Assembly: GCF_004770895.1 (NCBI RefSeq)
Contig: NZ_RQHS01000019.1
Coordinates: 496,001 to 560,000, forward strand
Origin: Leptospira dzoumogneensis
GTDB taxonomy: Bacteria; Spirochaetota; Leptospiria; Leptospirales; Leptospiraceae
Direction: 5' to 3'
Length of the DNA stretch: 64,000 nucleotides
The notes under the pieces are model-generated. The model was not told the DNA's origin and ran no database searches. It saw only the letters and a list, made by a program, of their open reading frames with translations. Numbering within the stretch: position 1 is the first letter of the stretch; the number at the start of each line of letters is the position of its first letter. Of the stretch, positions 42,351-53,812 are shown one piece after another. The position numbers were made by a program, and so were the translations under genes.

Positions 42351-42940
42351 AGTTTGAGCCTGGAGCGGATCGCTCTTCCTAAAGTGTATTGGTCCGCAAG
42401 TTCTATGGAACCACCCACAGTAATACCGTAAGCGATCCTGGTAACGGATACATTAAAATTCTTTAATTGATGATTTAGATAATCCGCGGTTGCATCCCCT
42501 TCTAATGTAGGGTTTGTAGCGACTAAAACTTCCTTTAGATCTTCCGGTTCTATTCTGCTTAAAAGTTCTCTGATACGAAGATCTTGCGGTCCTACACCTT
42601 CTAATGGAGAGATCACGCCGTTGAGCACATGATATCTTCCTTTGAACTCGCCAGTGTTTTCTATAAAGAATACATCTTCAGGTTGTTCTACTACGCAGAC
42701 TGTATGGCTGTCTCTTTTTTCGGAGAGGCAAAGATCACAGATCTCTTCTTCCGAGTAGGAACCGCATCTGGAACAAAAACGGATCCTTCCTTTTACTTCT
42801 GATAAACTTTGGATAAACCCGTTGAAAACTGCAGGGTCCTGTCTTAATAAATGAAAACTGATACGATAAGCACTTTTTCTTCCGATCCCGGGAAGAGAAG
42901 AAAGTGCATTTACCATTCCTTCGATTAAATGTTCAGCCAA
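42347..42940 (-). CDS. recR: Recombination mediator RecR
   Basis: A 197-residue RecR. Visible parts are the helix-hairpin-helix ([20 protein letters not shown]), the zinc finger ([17 protein letters not shown]), and the Toprim domain ([45 protein letters not shown]). It acts with RecO and RecF in gap repair. It overlaps ebfC by eight bases; dnaX-ebfC-recR is a widely conserved order. Confidence 0.97.
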   Translation of the reverse strand: MAEHLIEGMVNALSSLPGIGRKSAYRISFHLLRQDPAVFNGFIQSLSEVKGRIRFCSRCGSYSEEEICDLCLSEKRDSHTVCVVEQPEDVFFIENTGEFKGRYHVLNGVISPLEGVGPQDLRIRELLSRIEPEDLKEVLVATNPTLEGDATADYLNHQLKNFNVSVTRIAYGITVGGSIELADQYTLGRAIRSRLKL

Positions 42941-43280
42941 GGTTACCGCCGAATAATTTAGAAATTTCGGATAGATCCAATCCGCCTGTAATCGATTTTA
43001 ATTCGTACTCTGCGGCTTGTTTTGCTTTTTGGATGGCATCGTTTGTTGCTGCCATGACTAGATCTTCTAACATTTTATTATCTTCCGAATCGAATAGTGC
43101 GCGGTTGATCTTTACGTCTACGATTGCTCCGTCTCCGGTAGATGTGACTTGTACCATGCCTGCACCCGCGTCACCCATAACTCTAAGGTTGGAGATCCTC
43201 TTTTTGATCTCTTCCATCTTGCCGCGCATTTCTCCCATTTTGGAAAAAATTTCGGATGCGTTCTTTAGATTTTCAAACAT
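42933..43280 (-). CDS. ebfC: Nucleoid-associated protein EbfC/YbaB
   Basis: A 115-residue YbaB/EbfC protein: [22 protein letters not shown] helix, [22 protein letters not shown] strands and [19 protein letters not shown]. It binds DNA as a dimer. It lies between dnaX and recR, nine bases after dnaX. Confidence 0.94.
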   Translation of the reverse strand: MFENLKNASEIFSKMGEMRGKMEEIKKRISNLRVMGDAGAGMVQVTSTGDGAIVDVKINRALFDSEDNKMLEDLVMAATNDAIQKAKQAAEYELKSITGGLDLSEISKLFGGNLG

Positions 43281-43289
43281 GGCTTATAC

Positions 43290-44738
<1,449 letters not shown>

Positions 44739-44798
44739 AGGATTGTTATTTTACCAGATAGCATGGGGTAAGAAAGGAGGAAAAGCCTAAAAGTCCGT

Positions 44799-45257
44799 CT
44801 AATTTCTCTTATCTTTGAAGAAAGTTTTGAATAACTCTGTGGTCGTTTTTGACTTAATTAGTACAAGTTCTGGAAAAAAATTTCTGCTATAGATCGTTTC
44901 TAAAGGAAGAGATGAGATCCCTTCTCCCAATTTTGCAGGAACCAGATATGCTACTTTAGGGATTCTAGAAAGAAGAATAGAACCTCCACACATCAAACAA
45001 GGCTCTAAAGTTGTAATCAGAATACAATCATGGAGATATCTTTCCTTGCAGATCCGTTTTGCTTCTGAAATCGCTAGAACTTCGCTATGTAAGGAAGAAT
45101 CTTCTGAAATTTCCACCGAGTTGAAAGCTTCACAGACAAGATTTCCGTTTTTGTAAATTTGCGTGAAACTAGGGATCTCTTCCGAATTTTGAGTTCGAAT
45201 TTCCGCAAATCGGTCTAAAAAAACCTTAAGTAATGGCTCTATAATTTCTTGGCTCAT
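44799..45257 (-). CDS. Cytidine/deoxycytidylate deaminase-family protein (TadA-like)
   Basis: A 152-residue zinc deaminase. The zinc ligands are HSE (in SLHSEVLAISEAKR) and PCLMCGG; the usual TadA motif HAE is therefore HSE here. The family edits tRNA adenosine 34 (TadA) or deaminates free bases or nucleosides. The adjacency to dnaX, seen for tadA in many genomes, supports the TadA type, but the substitution and low similarity in the N-terminal part leave it open. Confidence 0.8.
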   Translation of the reverse strand: MSQEIIEPLLKVFLDRFAEIRTQNSEEIPSFTQIYKNGNLVCEAFNSVEISEDSSLHSEVLAISEAKRICKERYLHDCILITTLEPCLMCGGSILLSRIPKVAYLVPAKLGEGISSLPLETIYSRNFFPELVLIKSKTTTELFKTFFKDKRN

Positions 45258-45330
45258 TTTCGGTTTCTATTTCCGTTTCTCTTTTAAATTCTTCTTGCTC
45301 TTAGCGTATGTAAATGGTTTTTTCTAGCGC

Positions 45331-46935
45331 ATGATTCTTTCGGCCAAATTGATGAGACCGGCCGGTTCTTCCGCAAAGTCTAACACTCTACTTGTACGTT
45401 TAAATTCTCCTACGGGACCAGTTGCTACTCAAAGGCAGCCTTTAGTTTTAGGCCTGGCTTTGGACAGAAGTTGGTCCATGAAGGGAAGTAAAATGGATTC
45501 TGTGATCCAGGCTTCTTCTTCCCTGGTCAATTGGTTGACCCGTCGTGATTTTTTAACGGCAGTTGCTTACGCAGAAGACGTTCAGGTCATCCAACCTCTA
45601 GTTCCTCTGGCCGAAAAAAATTCAGTCATTCACAGATTGAATTCTATCCAAGTGGGTACTTCTACCAACCTAAGCGGTGGATGGCTTCATGTTCTCAGGA
45701 CCTTGGAATTACATCCGATTGCAGACGGTTATAAACGTGTTATTCTTCTTACCGATGGAAATCCAACATTAGGGATCAAGGATCCAGTTCAGTTGATCCA
45801 GATTGCGGCTGATGCTTATAAAAAAGGGATCAGTACTACTGTGATCGGCTTTGGTAACGACTTCAACGAAATACTTCTAAAAGAGATCGCAGAATCCGGT
45901 GGAGGAAATTTCTATTATGTGGAAACTCCGGAAGAGACAGGCGATATATTCTTCAAAGAGTTTGGGGACATCGGGACCTTATACGCTCAATCCATAGAAC
46001 TGAAAGTGGATTTTCCGAAAGGAATGGATTATCTGGACTTAGTTTCAGAAGTTTCTTCTTACCAAGAACCTGATCCGGAAGAGACAGGACGTACTAAAAC
46101 TCTAGTGTTAGAAGTCGGGGACATGAGAGCGGACGATGTAAAAAGTCTAGTAGTCCAGCTTCGCCCAACCAAAAAAGATACACCTGCAAATATTAATATT
46201 TCTGCAAGTTATTACGAACTGACAGACGGTGCTAAGTTAGAGCAAAAAAGTATAGATATTCCTTTGGATTGGAACGACGATTCTGCCAAGGAAGATGCGG
46301 ACGTAGTTGTAGAGGCTACAATCGCAAAAACCGGAAAGGGCCTACGAAAAGCCGGAACACTTTTGAAAGAAGGTTATACCGAAGAGTCCATCGCACTTTT
46401 AAATGATCTGATCAAAGAAATTAACGAGAAGGAAGAACTAGCCCCTGAAGTTCTGCAAACTCTCGGCTTTAGAGTAAGTTCTTTAAAAAATAGGATCTTG
46501 GAAAATTCTCCTACTGCTGCAAAACATTTGGTAGCTTCCGCTTCCGAACTTCAGTACGGAGCAATGGAAAATTTCCCGGACGATGGAGTAGAATACCACG
46601 ATCAGATCTACGCATATCGTACGAATGAAGACATAGATCTTTATAGATGTCCTGAGATCAAAACAGCAATCCAAGAAAAAATGAAAGAAGGTTACAGATA
46701 TATCGTATTCAATCTTGCCAAATCTTCTTATATAGATTCTTCTGCGATCGGTATGTTGATACAGGTCGCAGGTTGGCTCAGAAAAAGAGGCGGGGAATTG
46801 ATCGTAAGTAATCTAAGATCTTCCGTTAAAAAAGTATTCTCGATTACTCGATTAGAATCTCATATTCGTGCTTCTGAAACGGAAGAAGAGGCCCAAAGTT
46901 TATTAAAGGCCTGGATAGAAAGTAAGGCGGTTTAG
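45331..46935 (+). CDS. vWA-STAS fusion protein, predicted regulator
   Basis: A 534-residue cytoplasmic-looking protein without a signal peptide. The N-terminal half is a von Willebrand A domain: the metal site is [16 protein letters not shown] (D-x-S-x-S), followed by [10 protein letters not shown] (the MIDAS Thr region) and [13 protein letters not shown] linker region (about 200-400) follows. The C terminus (about 430-534) is a STAS domain: [24 protein letters not shown], with the DSSAIG serine that SpoIIAA-type antagonists have phosphorylated, and [21 protein letters not shown]. The gene stops four bases inside the convergent PC4-like gene. It may sense an ion or partner and feed an anti-sigma/kinase switch; this is inferred. 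Confidence 0.85.
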   Translation: MILSAKLMRPAGSSAKSNTLLVRLNSPTGPVATQRQPLVLGLALDRSWSMKGSKMDSVIQASSSLVNWLTRRDFLTAVAYAEDVQVIQPLVPLAEKNSVIHRLNSIQVGTSTNLSGGWLHVLRTLELHPIADGYKRVILLTDGNPTLGIKDPVQLIQIAADAYKKGISTTVIGFGNDFNEILLKEIAESGGGNFYYVETPEETGDIFFKEFGDIGTLYAQSIELKVDFPKGMDYLDLVSEVSSYQEPDPEETGRTKTLVLEVGDMRADDVKSLVVQLRPTKKDTPANINISASYYELTDGAKLEQKSIDIPLDWNDDSAKEDADVVVEATIAKTGKGLRKAGTLLKEGYTEESIALLNDLIKEINEKEELAPEVLQTLGFRVSSLKNRILENSPTAAKHLVASASELQYGAMENFPDDGVEYHDQIYAYRTNEDIDLYRCPEIKTAIQEKMKEGYRYIVFNLAKSSYIDSSAIGMLIQVAGWLRKRGGELIVSNLRSSVKKVFSITRLESHIRASETEEEAQSLLKAWIESKAV

Positions 46936-47207
46936 CTTAAAGAGCTTTCCGCCGCGAGTATTGCGTCTTTTACTTCCGAGTATAATCCAACAGGAATAGC
47001 GATCCCTTTTTGGGTAGGTTTGTATTCACCTTCGCTGTCTGTGTACCAAACTCTTAAGTTCAGATATTTATTTCCTTTAAATTCTGAAATTTCGACTCGG
47101 ATGATCTCACCTTTGCCTTTATCTATATCTCGGATTACGCTCATAGTTTTCCCTTCCTGACGGCAAAAGACTAAATCCCCGGTTTTGGATTTCCAGTCGT
47201 TTTCCAT
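46932..47207 (-). CDS. PC4-like (YdbC-type) ssDNA-binding protein
   Basis: A 91-residue protein with the PC4/Sub1 fold in its second half: [18 protein letters not shown], then [24 protein letters not shown]. The K-x-x-N-L-x-R-x-W and KPxxKGIxIP residues match eukaryotic PC4 and bacterial YdbC. Such proteins bind single-stranded DNA or RNA. It follows the FNR terminator and ends convergently with the vWA-STAS gene. Confidence 0.82.
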   Translation of the reverse strand: MENDWKSKTGDLVFCRQEGKTMSVIRDIDKGKGEIIRVEISEFKGNKYLNLRVWYTDSEGEYKPTQKGIAIPVGLYSEVKDAILAAESSLS

Positions 47208-47235
47208 AAAAAAAGGCCCCCAGTTGGGAGCCTTT
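47208..47235 (-). terminator. Intrinsic terminator after the FNR gene
   Basis: On the minus strand GGCTCCCA pairs with TGGGGGCC (one mismatch) around AC and is followed by seven Ts. It separates the FNR gene from the PC4-like gene. Confidence 0.85.
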
Positions 47236-47261
47236 TACTTAGAAAAATTTTAGAAAATCGA

Positions 47262-48194
47262 TCAGTAGGTTTCCACGAATAATTGGTGGGCGCCTTCCAG
47301 ATGATGTTTGTATTCTTCGTAAGTTCCGGAGTTTCCGTCGATCTTTTGGATCTCTTCGATCACTCCTTTTTCCATTCCTTTCGGACCACCGCAGATATAG
47401 AAACGTCCGCCGGAAGAGAGAACTTTTTTCACTTCTGCTTCTAACATTCTTACTCTGTGAGAGATATACATTCTTCCGCCGTCGAAAGGATTGTTCTCTT
47501 CTCTGGAGATTGCAGTTACTAATTTGAAATTAGGGAACTTCTTCTCTAATCCTCTTAGATAGTCCATCATTACTAACTCGTCAGAGTAAGGCGCTCCGTA
47601 TACGAGAGTTACATTACCGGTGAAGTTGATCAGTTTATGTTCAAGAAGTTCTTCGCTCATTCCAACAAATGGAGCAATACCGGTTCCGGTCGCGAGGAAC
47701 ATGATGTCTCCGGAAAAGTCAGTGTTTGGAAGAAGGAATTTTTTTCCGGAAGGTCCGGTCATTACTACTTCGTCACCTTCTTTCAGATCACAAACGTAGT
47801 TAGAGCAAACTCCTTTGAATTGAATGTTTCCATCCGCATCGTAAACATTATCTCTTTTGATAATGAATTCGATCGTATCTTCTTTCATTCCGAAAGAGTA
47901 ACTAGGGGAAGCGATTGAATATAGACGAACTGTATAAGCTGCGTCCGCTAGCCCTTTTGCTTTTTTTTCAGGATCTTCGCCAGGAGGAATGATACCGCCT
48001 GATTGTCCTATCAGATAAGGATACTGGCTATGATCGATAGCTATAGTAATTCTATGAATTAAGGACTCGCCTTCTTTTTTAGGTCTTTTACCTTTTCCAG
48101 TTTCTGGAGTAAGAAGAACATTACTGATAACCTTAGCTTTCAGCGGGTTTGATTTTTTGAATATATTGATTTGCGGCTCTCTAACGGGCTTCAT
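47262..48194 (-). CDS. Ferredoxin-NADP+ reductase, plastid type
   Basis: A 310-residue FNR of the plastidic class known from Leptospira. The FAD motif is [16 protein letters not shown] (R-x-Y-S), with the [14 protein letters not shown] segment; the NADP-binding part has [36 protein letters not shown] and [14 protein letters not shown]; the C-terminal residue is Tyr (LFVETY), as in plastidic FNR. It moves electrons between NADPH and ferredoxin. It has its own terminator. Confidence 0.95.
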   Translation of the reverse strand: MKPVREPQINIFKKSNPLKAKVISNVLLTPETGKGKRPKKEGESLIHRITIAIDHSQYPYLIGQSGGIIPPGEDPEKKAKGLADAAYTVRLYSIASPSYSFGMKEDTIEFIIKRDNVYDADGNIQFKGVCSNYVCDLKEGDEVVMTGPSGKKFLLPNTDFSGDIMFLATGTGIAPFVGMSEELLEHKLINFTGNVTLVYGAPYSDELVMMDYLRGLEKKFPNFKLVTAISREENNPFDGGRMYISHRVRMLEAEVKKVLSSGGRFYICGGPKGMEKGVIEEIQKIDGNSGTYEEYKHHLEGAHQLFVETY

Positions 48195-48518
48195 AGGCGG
48201 GCTGGATCCTGGTGTCGATTTCTAATGTATTACAGATTTTTTTCGGAAGCTAATTCGTCAAACGGGATATTTATAGTCCGTTCCGAAGCATATGTTAATC
48301 GATTCATATAAAATCGCGGGCTTCAATAGCTGACAGGCTCTTATCTAAGAGGAAGGGCTATTCTTCCGTATTATGTCTTTTTTATCTTTAATCCTTAGAT
48401 AAGCACCGTTCATAGATGTTCATCGGTTTATATGAGTGTCATATTGAAATTTGGGATAGATCCGAATTCGATCCGCGAATACGTTGGCAGATACTAAAAG
48501 CTAGAAAAGAGGGTCTTA
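48195..48518. other. Spacer upstream of lpxD with a 10-bp inverted repeat
   Basis: A 324-base interval without a gene, between FNR (minus) and lpxD (plus). CTTATCTAAG (48340-48349) and CTTAGATAAG (48394-48403) form a perfect ten-base inverted repeat 44 bases apart. The 9-mer core is the same as in the dnaA-dnaN spacer apart from the last base. Promoters for both genes should be here but none is clear. Confidence 0.55.
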
Positions 48519-49571
48519 ATGGCTAGATATACCTTGGAAGAACTGGCTTCCAAAATTTCCGGAGCAAAAATAGAAAATTGCGCGGACCCCAAAAAAGTTC
48601 AGGTGGAATCTGTTTCTCCGGTGAACCCGGGAGTTACGAACAGCATTAGTTTTCTCGCAAATAAAAAGATGTTAAACGAGGCGAAGAAGACTGCATCAAG
48701 TATTGTACTAACTACTTCCGAGTTTGCAAAAGAATTAGAAGTGCCTTGTCTCGTCGTGGATAAACCTGATTTGATACTCGCTCAGGTTTTGGATCTGATC
48801 TATCCTCCTCATCAATTCGAAAACAAAGTAGAAGAGAACGCATACGTTCATCCTAAAGCAAAGATCGGTAAAAATTGTTATATAGGAAATTTTGCTTCCG
48901 TTGCAGAAGATGCAGAGATTGGAGATAATGTAATCTTGGAAGACGGAGTTCGGATCGGAAGAGGAGCAAAAGTCGGAGAAGGTTCACATATAGGACCGAA
49001 TAACGTGATCCATCATGGAGTCATCCTAGGAAAAAGATTCAGATCTTTCGGGAATTGTACCGTGGGTGGAGACGGATTCAGATTTGTATTCGCAAACGGT
49101 AAGCATAATAAGATCCCTCAGGTCGGAACTGTGATCGTGGGAGACGATGTGGAAATGGGTTCCAATAGCGCGATCGACAGAGGCGGTTTGGAAAACACGA
49201 TCATCGGAGATGGATGTAAATTCGATAACCTAGTTCATATCGGTCATAACTGTGTATTAGGAAAAAATGTTGTAATCGCTGGTTACACAGGTATTGCGGG
49301 GTCCACTACAATCGGAGATAACGTTACTATCGGCGGTGGTTGCGGAGTTGCGGACCATATCGGCATTCCAAGCGGGACCATCGTGGGTGGAGGAACTTCT
49401 GTCAGAAACACTCTTTCCAAGCCGGATATTTATGTGGGCTGGGATTATGGACTGACTTTCCCTGAGTTCCAAAAACTCAGAGTGAATATCAAAAATGTGG
49501 TGAATTTCCAAAAATGGGCCAGAAGAATCAAGGCTCTTGAATCTAAATTAGGAATCAGCTCCGAGGAATAA
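48519..49571 (+). CDS. lpxD: UDP-3-O-acylglucosamine N-acyltransferase
   Basis: A 350-residue LpxD. The N-terminal uridine-binding domain (about 1-100) has VNPGVTNSISFLANKKM; a left-handed beta helix of hexapeptides follows (IGDNVILEDGVRIGRGAKVG and others); the catalytic His is in FDNLVHIGHNCVLG; the VGGDGFRFVFANGKHNKIPQ loop is typical of LpxD. It adds the third acyl chain in lipid A synthesis. Other lpx genes are absent here. Confidence 0.94.
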   Translation: MARYTLEELASKISGAKIENCADPKKVQVESVSPVNPGVTNSISFLANKKMLNEAKKTASSIVLTTSEFAKELEVPCLVVDKPDLILAQVLDLIYPPHQFENKVEENAYVHPKAKIGKNCYIGNFASVAEDAEIGDNVILEDGVRIGRGAKVGEGSHIGPNNVIHHGVILGKRFRSFGNCTVGGDGFRFVFANGKHNKIPQVGTVIVGDDVEMGSNSAIDRGGLENTIIGDGCKFDNLVHIGHNCVLGKNVVIAGYTGIAGSTTIGDNVTIGGGCGVADHIGIPSGTIVGGGTSVRNTLSKPDIYVGWDYGLTFPEFQKLRVNIKNVVNFQKWARRIKALESKLGISSEE

Positions 49572-49730
49572 GTCGTTAATTGAACAGGGCCTGCCAACAT
49601 TCTTCATTTAGAATGGCCTAAAACGAGGATTTACGCAGAATTCAAAATCTTCCCGAATTATGTCCAATAGGCTTGACATGCTTCGGAGAAGGTTCAATTC
49701 TTCGCCTTATCCCAATTCCGGAGGCTAGCC

Positions 49731-49910
49731 TTGAATACCCGACCCAATACTGAGGTCTTGGACCATATTCCAAACTCCCAGATTTCCGGGCGGGACTTTC
49801 CTCAAATAAATAGATTAGGAAAGTTGTTGGATTCATACGCGGATAATTTGCTGGAACCACATTCTTCAAAAGTGGTGCTTATCAGCGAGTTAAAGTATTT
49901 TCGCAGTTAA
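49731..49910 (+). CDS. Small hypothetical protein (59 residues)
   Basis: A TTG start at 49731 lies six bases after GGAGG (49720-49724), one of the best ribosome binding sites in the window. The 59-residue product has RDFPQINRLGKLLDSYADN and LEPHSSKVVLISELKYF, is mixed charged and helical, and has no signal peptide. It fills the gap between lpxD and the MFS gene. A minus-strand frame over the same bases lacks such a site. Confidence 0.6.
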   Translation: MNTRPNTEVLDHIPNSQISGRDFPQINRLGKLLDSYADNLLEPHSSKVVLISELKYFRS

Positions 49911-49932
49911 ACAAAAAACAAATCTTTGATAA

Positions 49933-49950
49933 GACCCGAATTCTCGGGTC
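49933..49950. terminator. Hairpin between the small gene and the MFS gene
   Basis: GACCCGA and TCGGGTC form a perfect seven-base stem with a four-base loop. There is no clean T-run on either side, so it is a weak bidirectional terminator at best. Confidence 0.4.
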
Positions 49951-49986
49951 CATCATTCCTTCTTCTTATCATATCAGTAAAGAATA

Positions 49987-51177
49987 TTAAGATTCCTTAA
50001 TTCTATGGGTCTTTCCTAAGAAGAATAGACAAGCCAAAGACATTACACCGGACATAGACATCACTGTGATCATCGGATAAGCGCTTCCGTCATGAAGAAG
50101 GCTGACTGCCGCAGTAGAAACCGCACCGAATACCATCTGCAATGCACCCATCAAAGCGGACGCGCTTCCCGCATTCTTAGAAAAAGGAGCCATAGCAAGT
50201 GCGGAAGCGTTCGGAACTATCAACCCGAACGCACTTACTAAGAAGAAGATCAAAACAAGCATAGGAATAAATCCTAAACCTAAAACTTCGAAAATCACAA
50301 GAAGTGAACATAGTACAAGATAAGAATATCCGACATACTTAACGATGGTCGCAGCTTCCAATTTTTTGAGAAGAATACGATTGATCTGGCTGGAAAGTAT
50401 CAGACCGAAAGCGTTAAATCCGAAAAGGTAGCTGTACTCTGTTTGAGAGAGTCCATTCAAAACCATAAACACGAATGGTGAGCCCGCAATATAAGCAAAC
50501 ATCACGGATGCGGAAAATCCGGAGCTAAGCACGTATGTTTTGAAGATCGGATTTGAAAATACTTCGATATATTCTTTGATCACCGGAGCTATCTTAAGGG
50601 AGATAGAAGAGTCCCCACCTTTTGTATCTTGGAAAACCAATACTGATCCAAAAAGCATCAAAGCGGAAATTCCTGTTAAAGTAAAAAAGATCCAGTTCCA
50701 GCTAGCAAACTGAAGAAGAAGTCCTCCCACAGTAGGAGCAAGTATAGGTGCGATTCCCATCACTAATATGATCTGAGAAAAAACCTTGGCTCCTTCATGA
50801 GGAGAGAACACATCTCTTACGACTGCTCTTGGGATTACCATTCCGGCACAAGCACCCAAAGATTGTAAAAAGCGGAAAAATATTAACGAATTCACTGAAT
50901 TCGAGAACCCGCAAGCTAGGGAACTTACTATGTATAGTGTAAGACCTACGAGTAAAGGGACCTTGCGGCCGAAACGATCTACGATTGGTCCGTAAAATAA
51001 TTGTCCGAAAGAAATTCCAAAAAAGAAACTAGTTAACGTTAGTTGCACATCTGAGATAGGAGTTCCAAGATCTTTTGCGATCTCATTCATACCTGGAAGG
51101 TACATATCGATCGAGAAAGGTGCAATTGCTGTCAATGCCCCAAGTATTAGGATTAAAGTGCCGTTAGATTTGCTCAC
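49987..51177 (-). CDS. MFS multidrug exporter, Bcr/CflA type
   Basis: A 396-residue, 12-helix major facilitator. The N terminus, LTAIAPFSIDMYLPGMNEIA, is the Bcr/CflA hallmark in helix 1, and YGPIVDRFGRKVPLLVGL is the motif between helices 2 and 3; RFLQSLGACAGMVIPRAVVRD is in helix 4-5. Such pumps export drugs or metabolites (bicyclomycin, chloramphenicol, L-cysteine for E. coli Bcr). Start is GTG 51177; AGGAG is very close to it. It follows the acyl-CoA ligase gene by 31 bases on the same strand. Confidence 0.92.
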   Translation of the reverse strand: MSKSNGTLILILGALTAIAPFSIDMYLPGMNEIAKDLGTPISDVQLTLTSFFFGISFGQLFYGPIVDRFGRKVPLLVGLTLYIVSSLACGFSNSVNSLIFFRFLQSLGACAGMVIPRAVVRDVFSPHEGAKVFSQIILVMGIAPILAPTVGGLLLQFASWNWIFFTLTGISALMLFGSVLVFQDTKGGDSSISLKIAPVIKEYIEVFSNPIFKTYVLSSGFSASVMFAYIAGSPFVFMVLNGLSQTEYSYLFGFNAFGLILSSQINRILLKKLEAATIVKYVGYSYLVLCSLLVIFEVLGLGFIPMLVLIFFLVSAFGLIVPNASALAMAPFSKNAGSASALMGALQMVFGAVSTAAVSLLHDGSAYPMITVMSMSGVMSLACLFFLGKTHRIKES

Positions 51178-51208
51178 TCTCCTAGAATCGAAAGCGAATA
51201 CTAGAGGT

Positions 51209-52822
51209 CTATTCTTCTAATTCTTTTCTTAGAATTTTCTTATCGAACTTACCTACGCTGGTTTTTGGGATCGCAGAAACCGACCGAATATCATCTAGCT
51301 TTGGTAATTGCCAGTGAGCAAAATTATCTTTGAGTCGATCATGTATCTTTTTAGGATCCACTTCTTTACCTTCTACCGGAACTACGAATATAACCGGGGC
51401 CTCGTCTCTGACAGGATCCTTTCTTCCTACAACTGCGGCTTCTAAAACATCCGGATCTGCCATGACTAGATTTTCCATATCAACAGAGGAGATCCATTCC
51501 CCCCTGGTTTTGATCAGATCCTTTTTACGATCTGTGATCTGCATGTAACCGAATTCATCCAAGACCACGACGTCGCCGGTACGGAACCAACCGTCGGAGG
51601 TAAAAGATTCGGAAGATTCTCCACTTTTATAAGAAGCGGCAATCCAAGGTCCTCTCACCAAAAGTTCACCGGGAGTTTTTCCATCTTTAGGAACATCTTT
51701 ACCGTTATCATCGATTGCGCGGATCTCTACACCTGGAACAGGAACACCTTGTTTTGCTCTATAAGAATATCTTTGATTATCATCCCAGTTTTTCATAACA
51801 CCGCGAAGATGAGAAACGGTTCCGACTGGCGAAGTTTCGGTCATTCCCCAAGCATGAAGAATGGAGATCCCGAAATCTTTTTCAAAACCTTCGATCAGAC
51901 CTCTAGGCGCGGCAGAACCACCGACAACCATGGTGTGAAGTTTTAGATTATATTTAGTTTTCTTTAAGTGTTGGTACAGAACATTCCAAACTGTAGGAAC
52001 TCCTGCAGTCAGAGTAACTTCTTCCGATTCTAATAACTCTGCAAGAGAAGCGCCTAAAAGATGTTTTCCCGGAAATACTAATTTGCATCCGGTCATCACT
52101 GAAGCGAATGGAATTCCCCACGAATTTACATGGAACATTGGGACCACTGGAAGAACAGTTTCAGATTCTCTTATACACAAAGCGTCTCCCATGCAGATGG
52201 ACATAGAATGTAAATAAGTGGATCTATGAGAATAGACTACACCTTTTGGATTTCCAGTTGTTCCGGAAGTATAACAGATACCCGCTGCTTCGAACTCATC
52301 TATAGGTTCGAAGTTTTCTACATCGTCTCCAGTTTTCAAAAAATCTTCGTACGAAATCGCATTTGGAAGATTTGGAAAAGGAACATTCTCTTTATCATCT
52401 ATGATAATAAATTTTTGTACACCGTGGATTTGGCTTAGATTCTTTTCGATAGAAGGAGCTAAAGATTTATCCACAAATATAAATTTGTCCTTAGCTTCGT
52501 TGATGATATAAGTAAGTTGTTCCGGAAATAACCGGATATTGATTGTATGAAGAACCGCTCGAATACTTGGGATCGCAAAATACAATTCCAAGTGAACGGA
52601 ATGATTTAAACAAAAAGTGGCGATTGCTTCTCCGGGTTTTACACCGGCTTTTCGCAATGCGTTCATTAAACGAATCGTTCTTTTATAAAATTCTCCGTAA
52701 GTTAATCTTTGGATGGAATTATCATGCCATTTAGTTACGATCTCTTTATGAGGATGAACCTCTTTTGCTCTTTTTAAAATGGAAGGCAAAACCAATGGAT
52801 AGTCCATCATTGTGGAACGCAT
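51209..52822 (-). CDS. Acyl-CoA synthetase (AMP-forming)
   Basis: A 537-residue ANL-superfamily ligase. The AMP motif is [38 protein letters not shown] and [16 protein letters not shown] are further core motifs; the C-terminal lysine lies in [11 protein letters not shown]. It makes acyl-CoA from a fatty acid, probably of medium or long chain, via acyl-AMP. Leptospira lives on long-chain fatty acids, so this is an expected catabolic gene. Confidence 0.93.
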   Translation of the reverse strand: MRSTMMDYPLVLPSILKRAKEVHPHKEIVTKWHDNSIQRLTYGEFYKRTIRLMNALRKAGVKPGEAIATFCLNHSVHLELYFAIPSIRAVLHTINIRLFPEQLTYIINEAKDKFIFVDKSLAPSIEKNLSQIHGVQKFIIIDDKENVPFPNLPNAISYEDFLKTGDDVENFEPIDEFEAAGICYTSGTTGNPKGVVYSHRSTYLHSMSICMGDALCIRESETVLPVVPMFHVNSWGIPFASVMTGCKLVFPGKHLLGASLAELLESEEVTLTAGVPTVWNVLYQHLKKTKYNLKLHTMVVGGSAAPRGLIEGFEKDFGISILHAWGMTETSPVGTVSHLRGVMKNWDDNQRYSYRAKQGVPVPGVEIRAIDDNGKDVPKDGKTPGELLVRGPWIAASYKSGESSESFTSDGWFRTGDVVVLDEFGYMQITDRKKDLIKTRGEWISSVDMENLVMADPDVLEAAVVGRKDPVRDEAPVIFVVPVEGKEVDPKKIHDRLKDNFAHWQLPKLDDIRSVSAIPKTSVGKFDKKILRKELEE

Positions 52823-52943
52823 AAACTTCTCCGCATAAATTGTCGGGCCAAGATTATTGCACCGAATCAGTTGAGGTCAAGAAGAATCGAAAGAATTCGA
52901 AATTGTTTTATCTCAAAACGGATTACTAAGTACTGAACTCCTG

Positions 52944-52959
52944 TGTTGGAGTTCCTACA
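52944..52959. repeat. TGTTGGA/TCCTACA palindromic element, copy 4
   Basis: TGTTGGAGTTCCTACA has one mismatch between arms. A second inverted repeat, GAACTCC (52935-52941) and GGAGTTC (52948-52954), overlaps it. It lies in the 184-base gap downstream of the lipoprotein and upstream of the acyl-CoA ligase. Confidence 0.55.
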
Positions 52960-53006
52960 TTCGAGATTTTAAACGAACGAAAGATCTAAGCTGAGTTAGT
53001 CGAACG

Positions 53007-53723
53007 CTACTTACAATAACCGGCCATTGTAAATCCCAACTCATAAGCGGTAAAAATTTGGATATTTGCGGCCCAAGCAAGTTTAGGATCCGCATCTTTT
53101 AAATCGGTAGTTGCGATTGTAAGCGGGGTAAGTATTTTTTGAGTGAATTCACAAGGAGAAATAGGGATACCTTGGTCCCCTTTCATATATTTTCCAAGAG
53201 AGAAGAAAAGAAAGTTCCTTATAATCTGAGACTTGCCCTGAACTGCGTTAGCGAATTTAAGATAAGAACCCAAATTGGTTTCAAGCTCTTGTCTGGTCTT
53301 TAGGTCCAATGGATTTTTTTTAAGCTTAGTAGAAGTAGCCAGAAACTTTTTTTCAAGATCCAAGCGGATCCTTTCCGCGCAAAAGAATTCGGTTCCTTCT
53401 TTCGCATGTAAGGTCTCGTATTTTATCCTATAATATTCGGGTTTTCCGTCTTTGTTTAAGTGGAAATGTTTTCCTTCTCCTGCTTCCGGAACATACACGA
53501 TCTGTCCGGTTAAGTAAGTTTCTCGGATATTCTGTTCGGATATTTTATATAAAGTATCCAACATGATCTGTTCATTTTCATTAGAAGCTGTTTTTTCAGA
53601 AGAGAGGAACTGGATGCAGGCCTTGTTAATATCCGGATGATCCGTATAGACCTGCTGCATTCTTTGGGCAGAACCTACACAGGAAATTAATAAGATAGAA
53701 CTAAGACTTAGAATGGCTTTCAT
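53007..53723 (-). CDS. Predicted lipoprotein, hypothetical
   Basis: About 238 residues from ATG 53723: MKAILSLSSILLISCVGSAQ, a lipoprotein signal (I-S-C). An upstream in-frame ATG at 53819 would overlap the -35 box and operator of the divergent regulator and bury the signal, so I reject it. The mature part has EFFCAERIRLDLEKKF and a helical middle; no domain is recognised. It is divergent from the CsoR-family gene and could share its operator. Confidence 0.72.
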   Translation of the reverse strand: MKAILSLSSILLISCVGSAQRMQQVYTDHPDINKACIQFLSSEKTASNENEQIMLDTLYKISEQNIRETYLTGQIVYVPEAGEGKHFHLNKDGKPEYYRIKYETLHAKEGTEFFCAERIRLDLEKKFLATSTKLKKNPLDLKTRQELETNLGSYLKFANAVQGKSQIIRNFLFFSLGKYMKGDQGIPISPCEFTQKILTPLTIATTDLKDADPKLAWAANIQIFTAYELGFTMAGYCK

Positions 53724-53812
53724 CTGAGCTAATAGATCGGGCAATCGGATGTGTAATCCATCCTTTTTTATTATATGTATATGCGGATTAAAGATAGGTT
53801 TTAGGATAATCC

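Noticed and set aside
48470..48510. TTGGCAG sequence before lpxD as a sigma-54 promoter
   Set aside because: The -12 GC element is absent at the required distance.
49642..49869. Minus-strand frame of 75 codons opposite the small gene at 49731
   Set aside because: No Shine-Dalgarno and odd composition; the plus-strand frame has GGAGG at ideal spacing.
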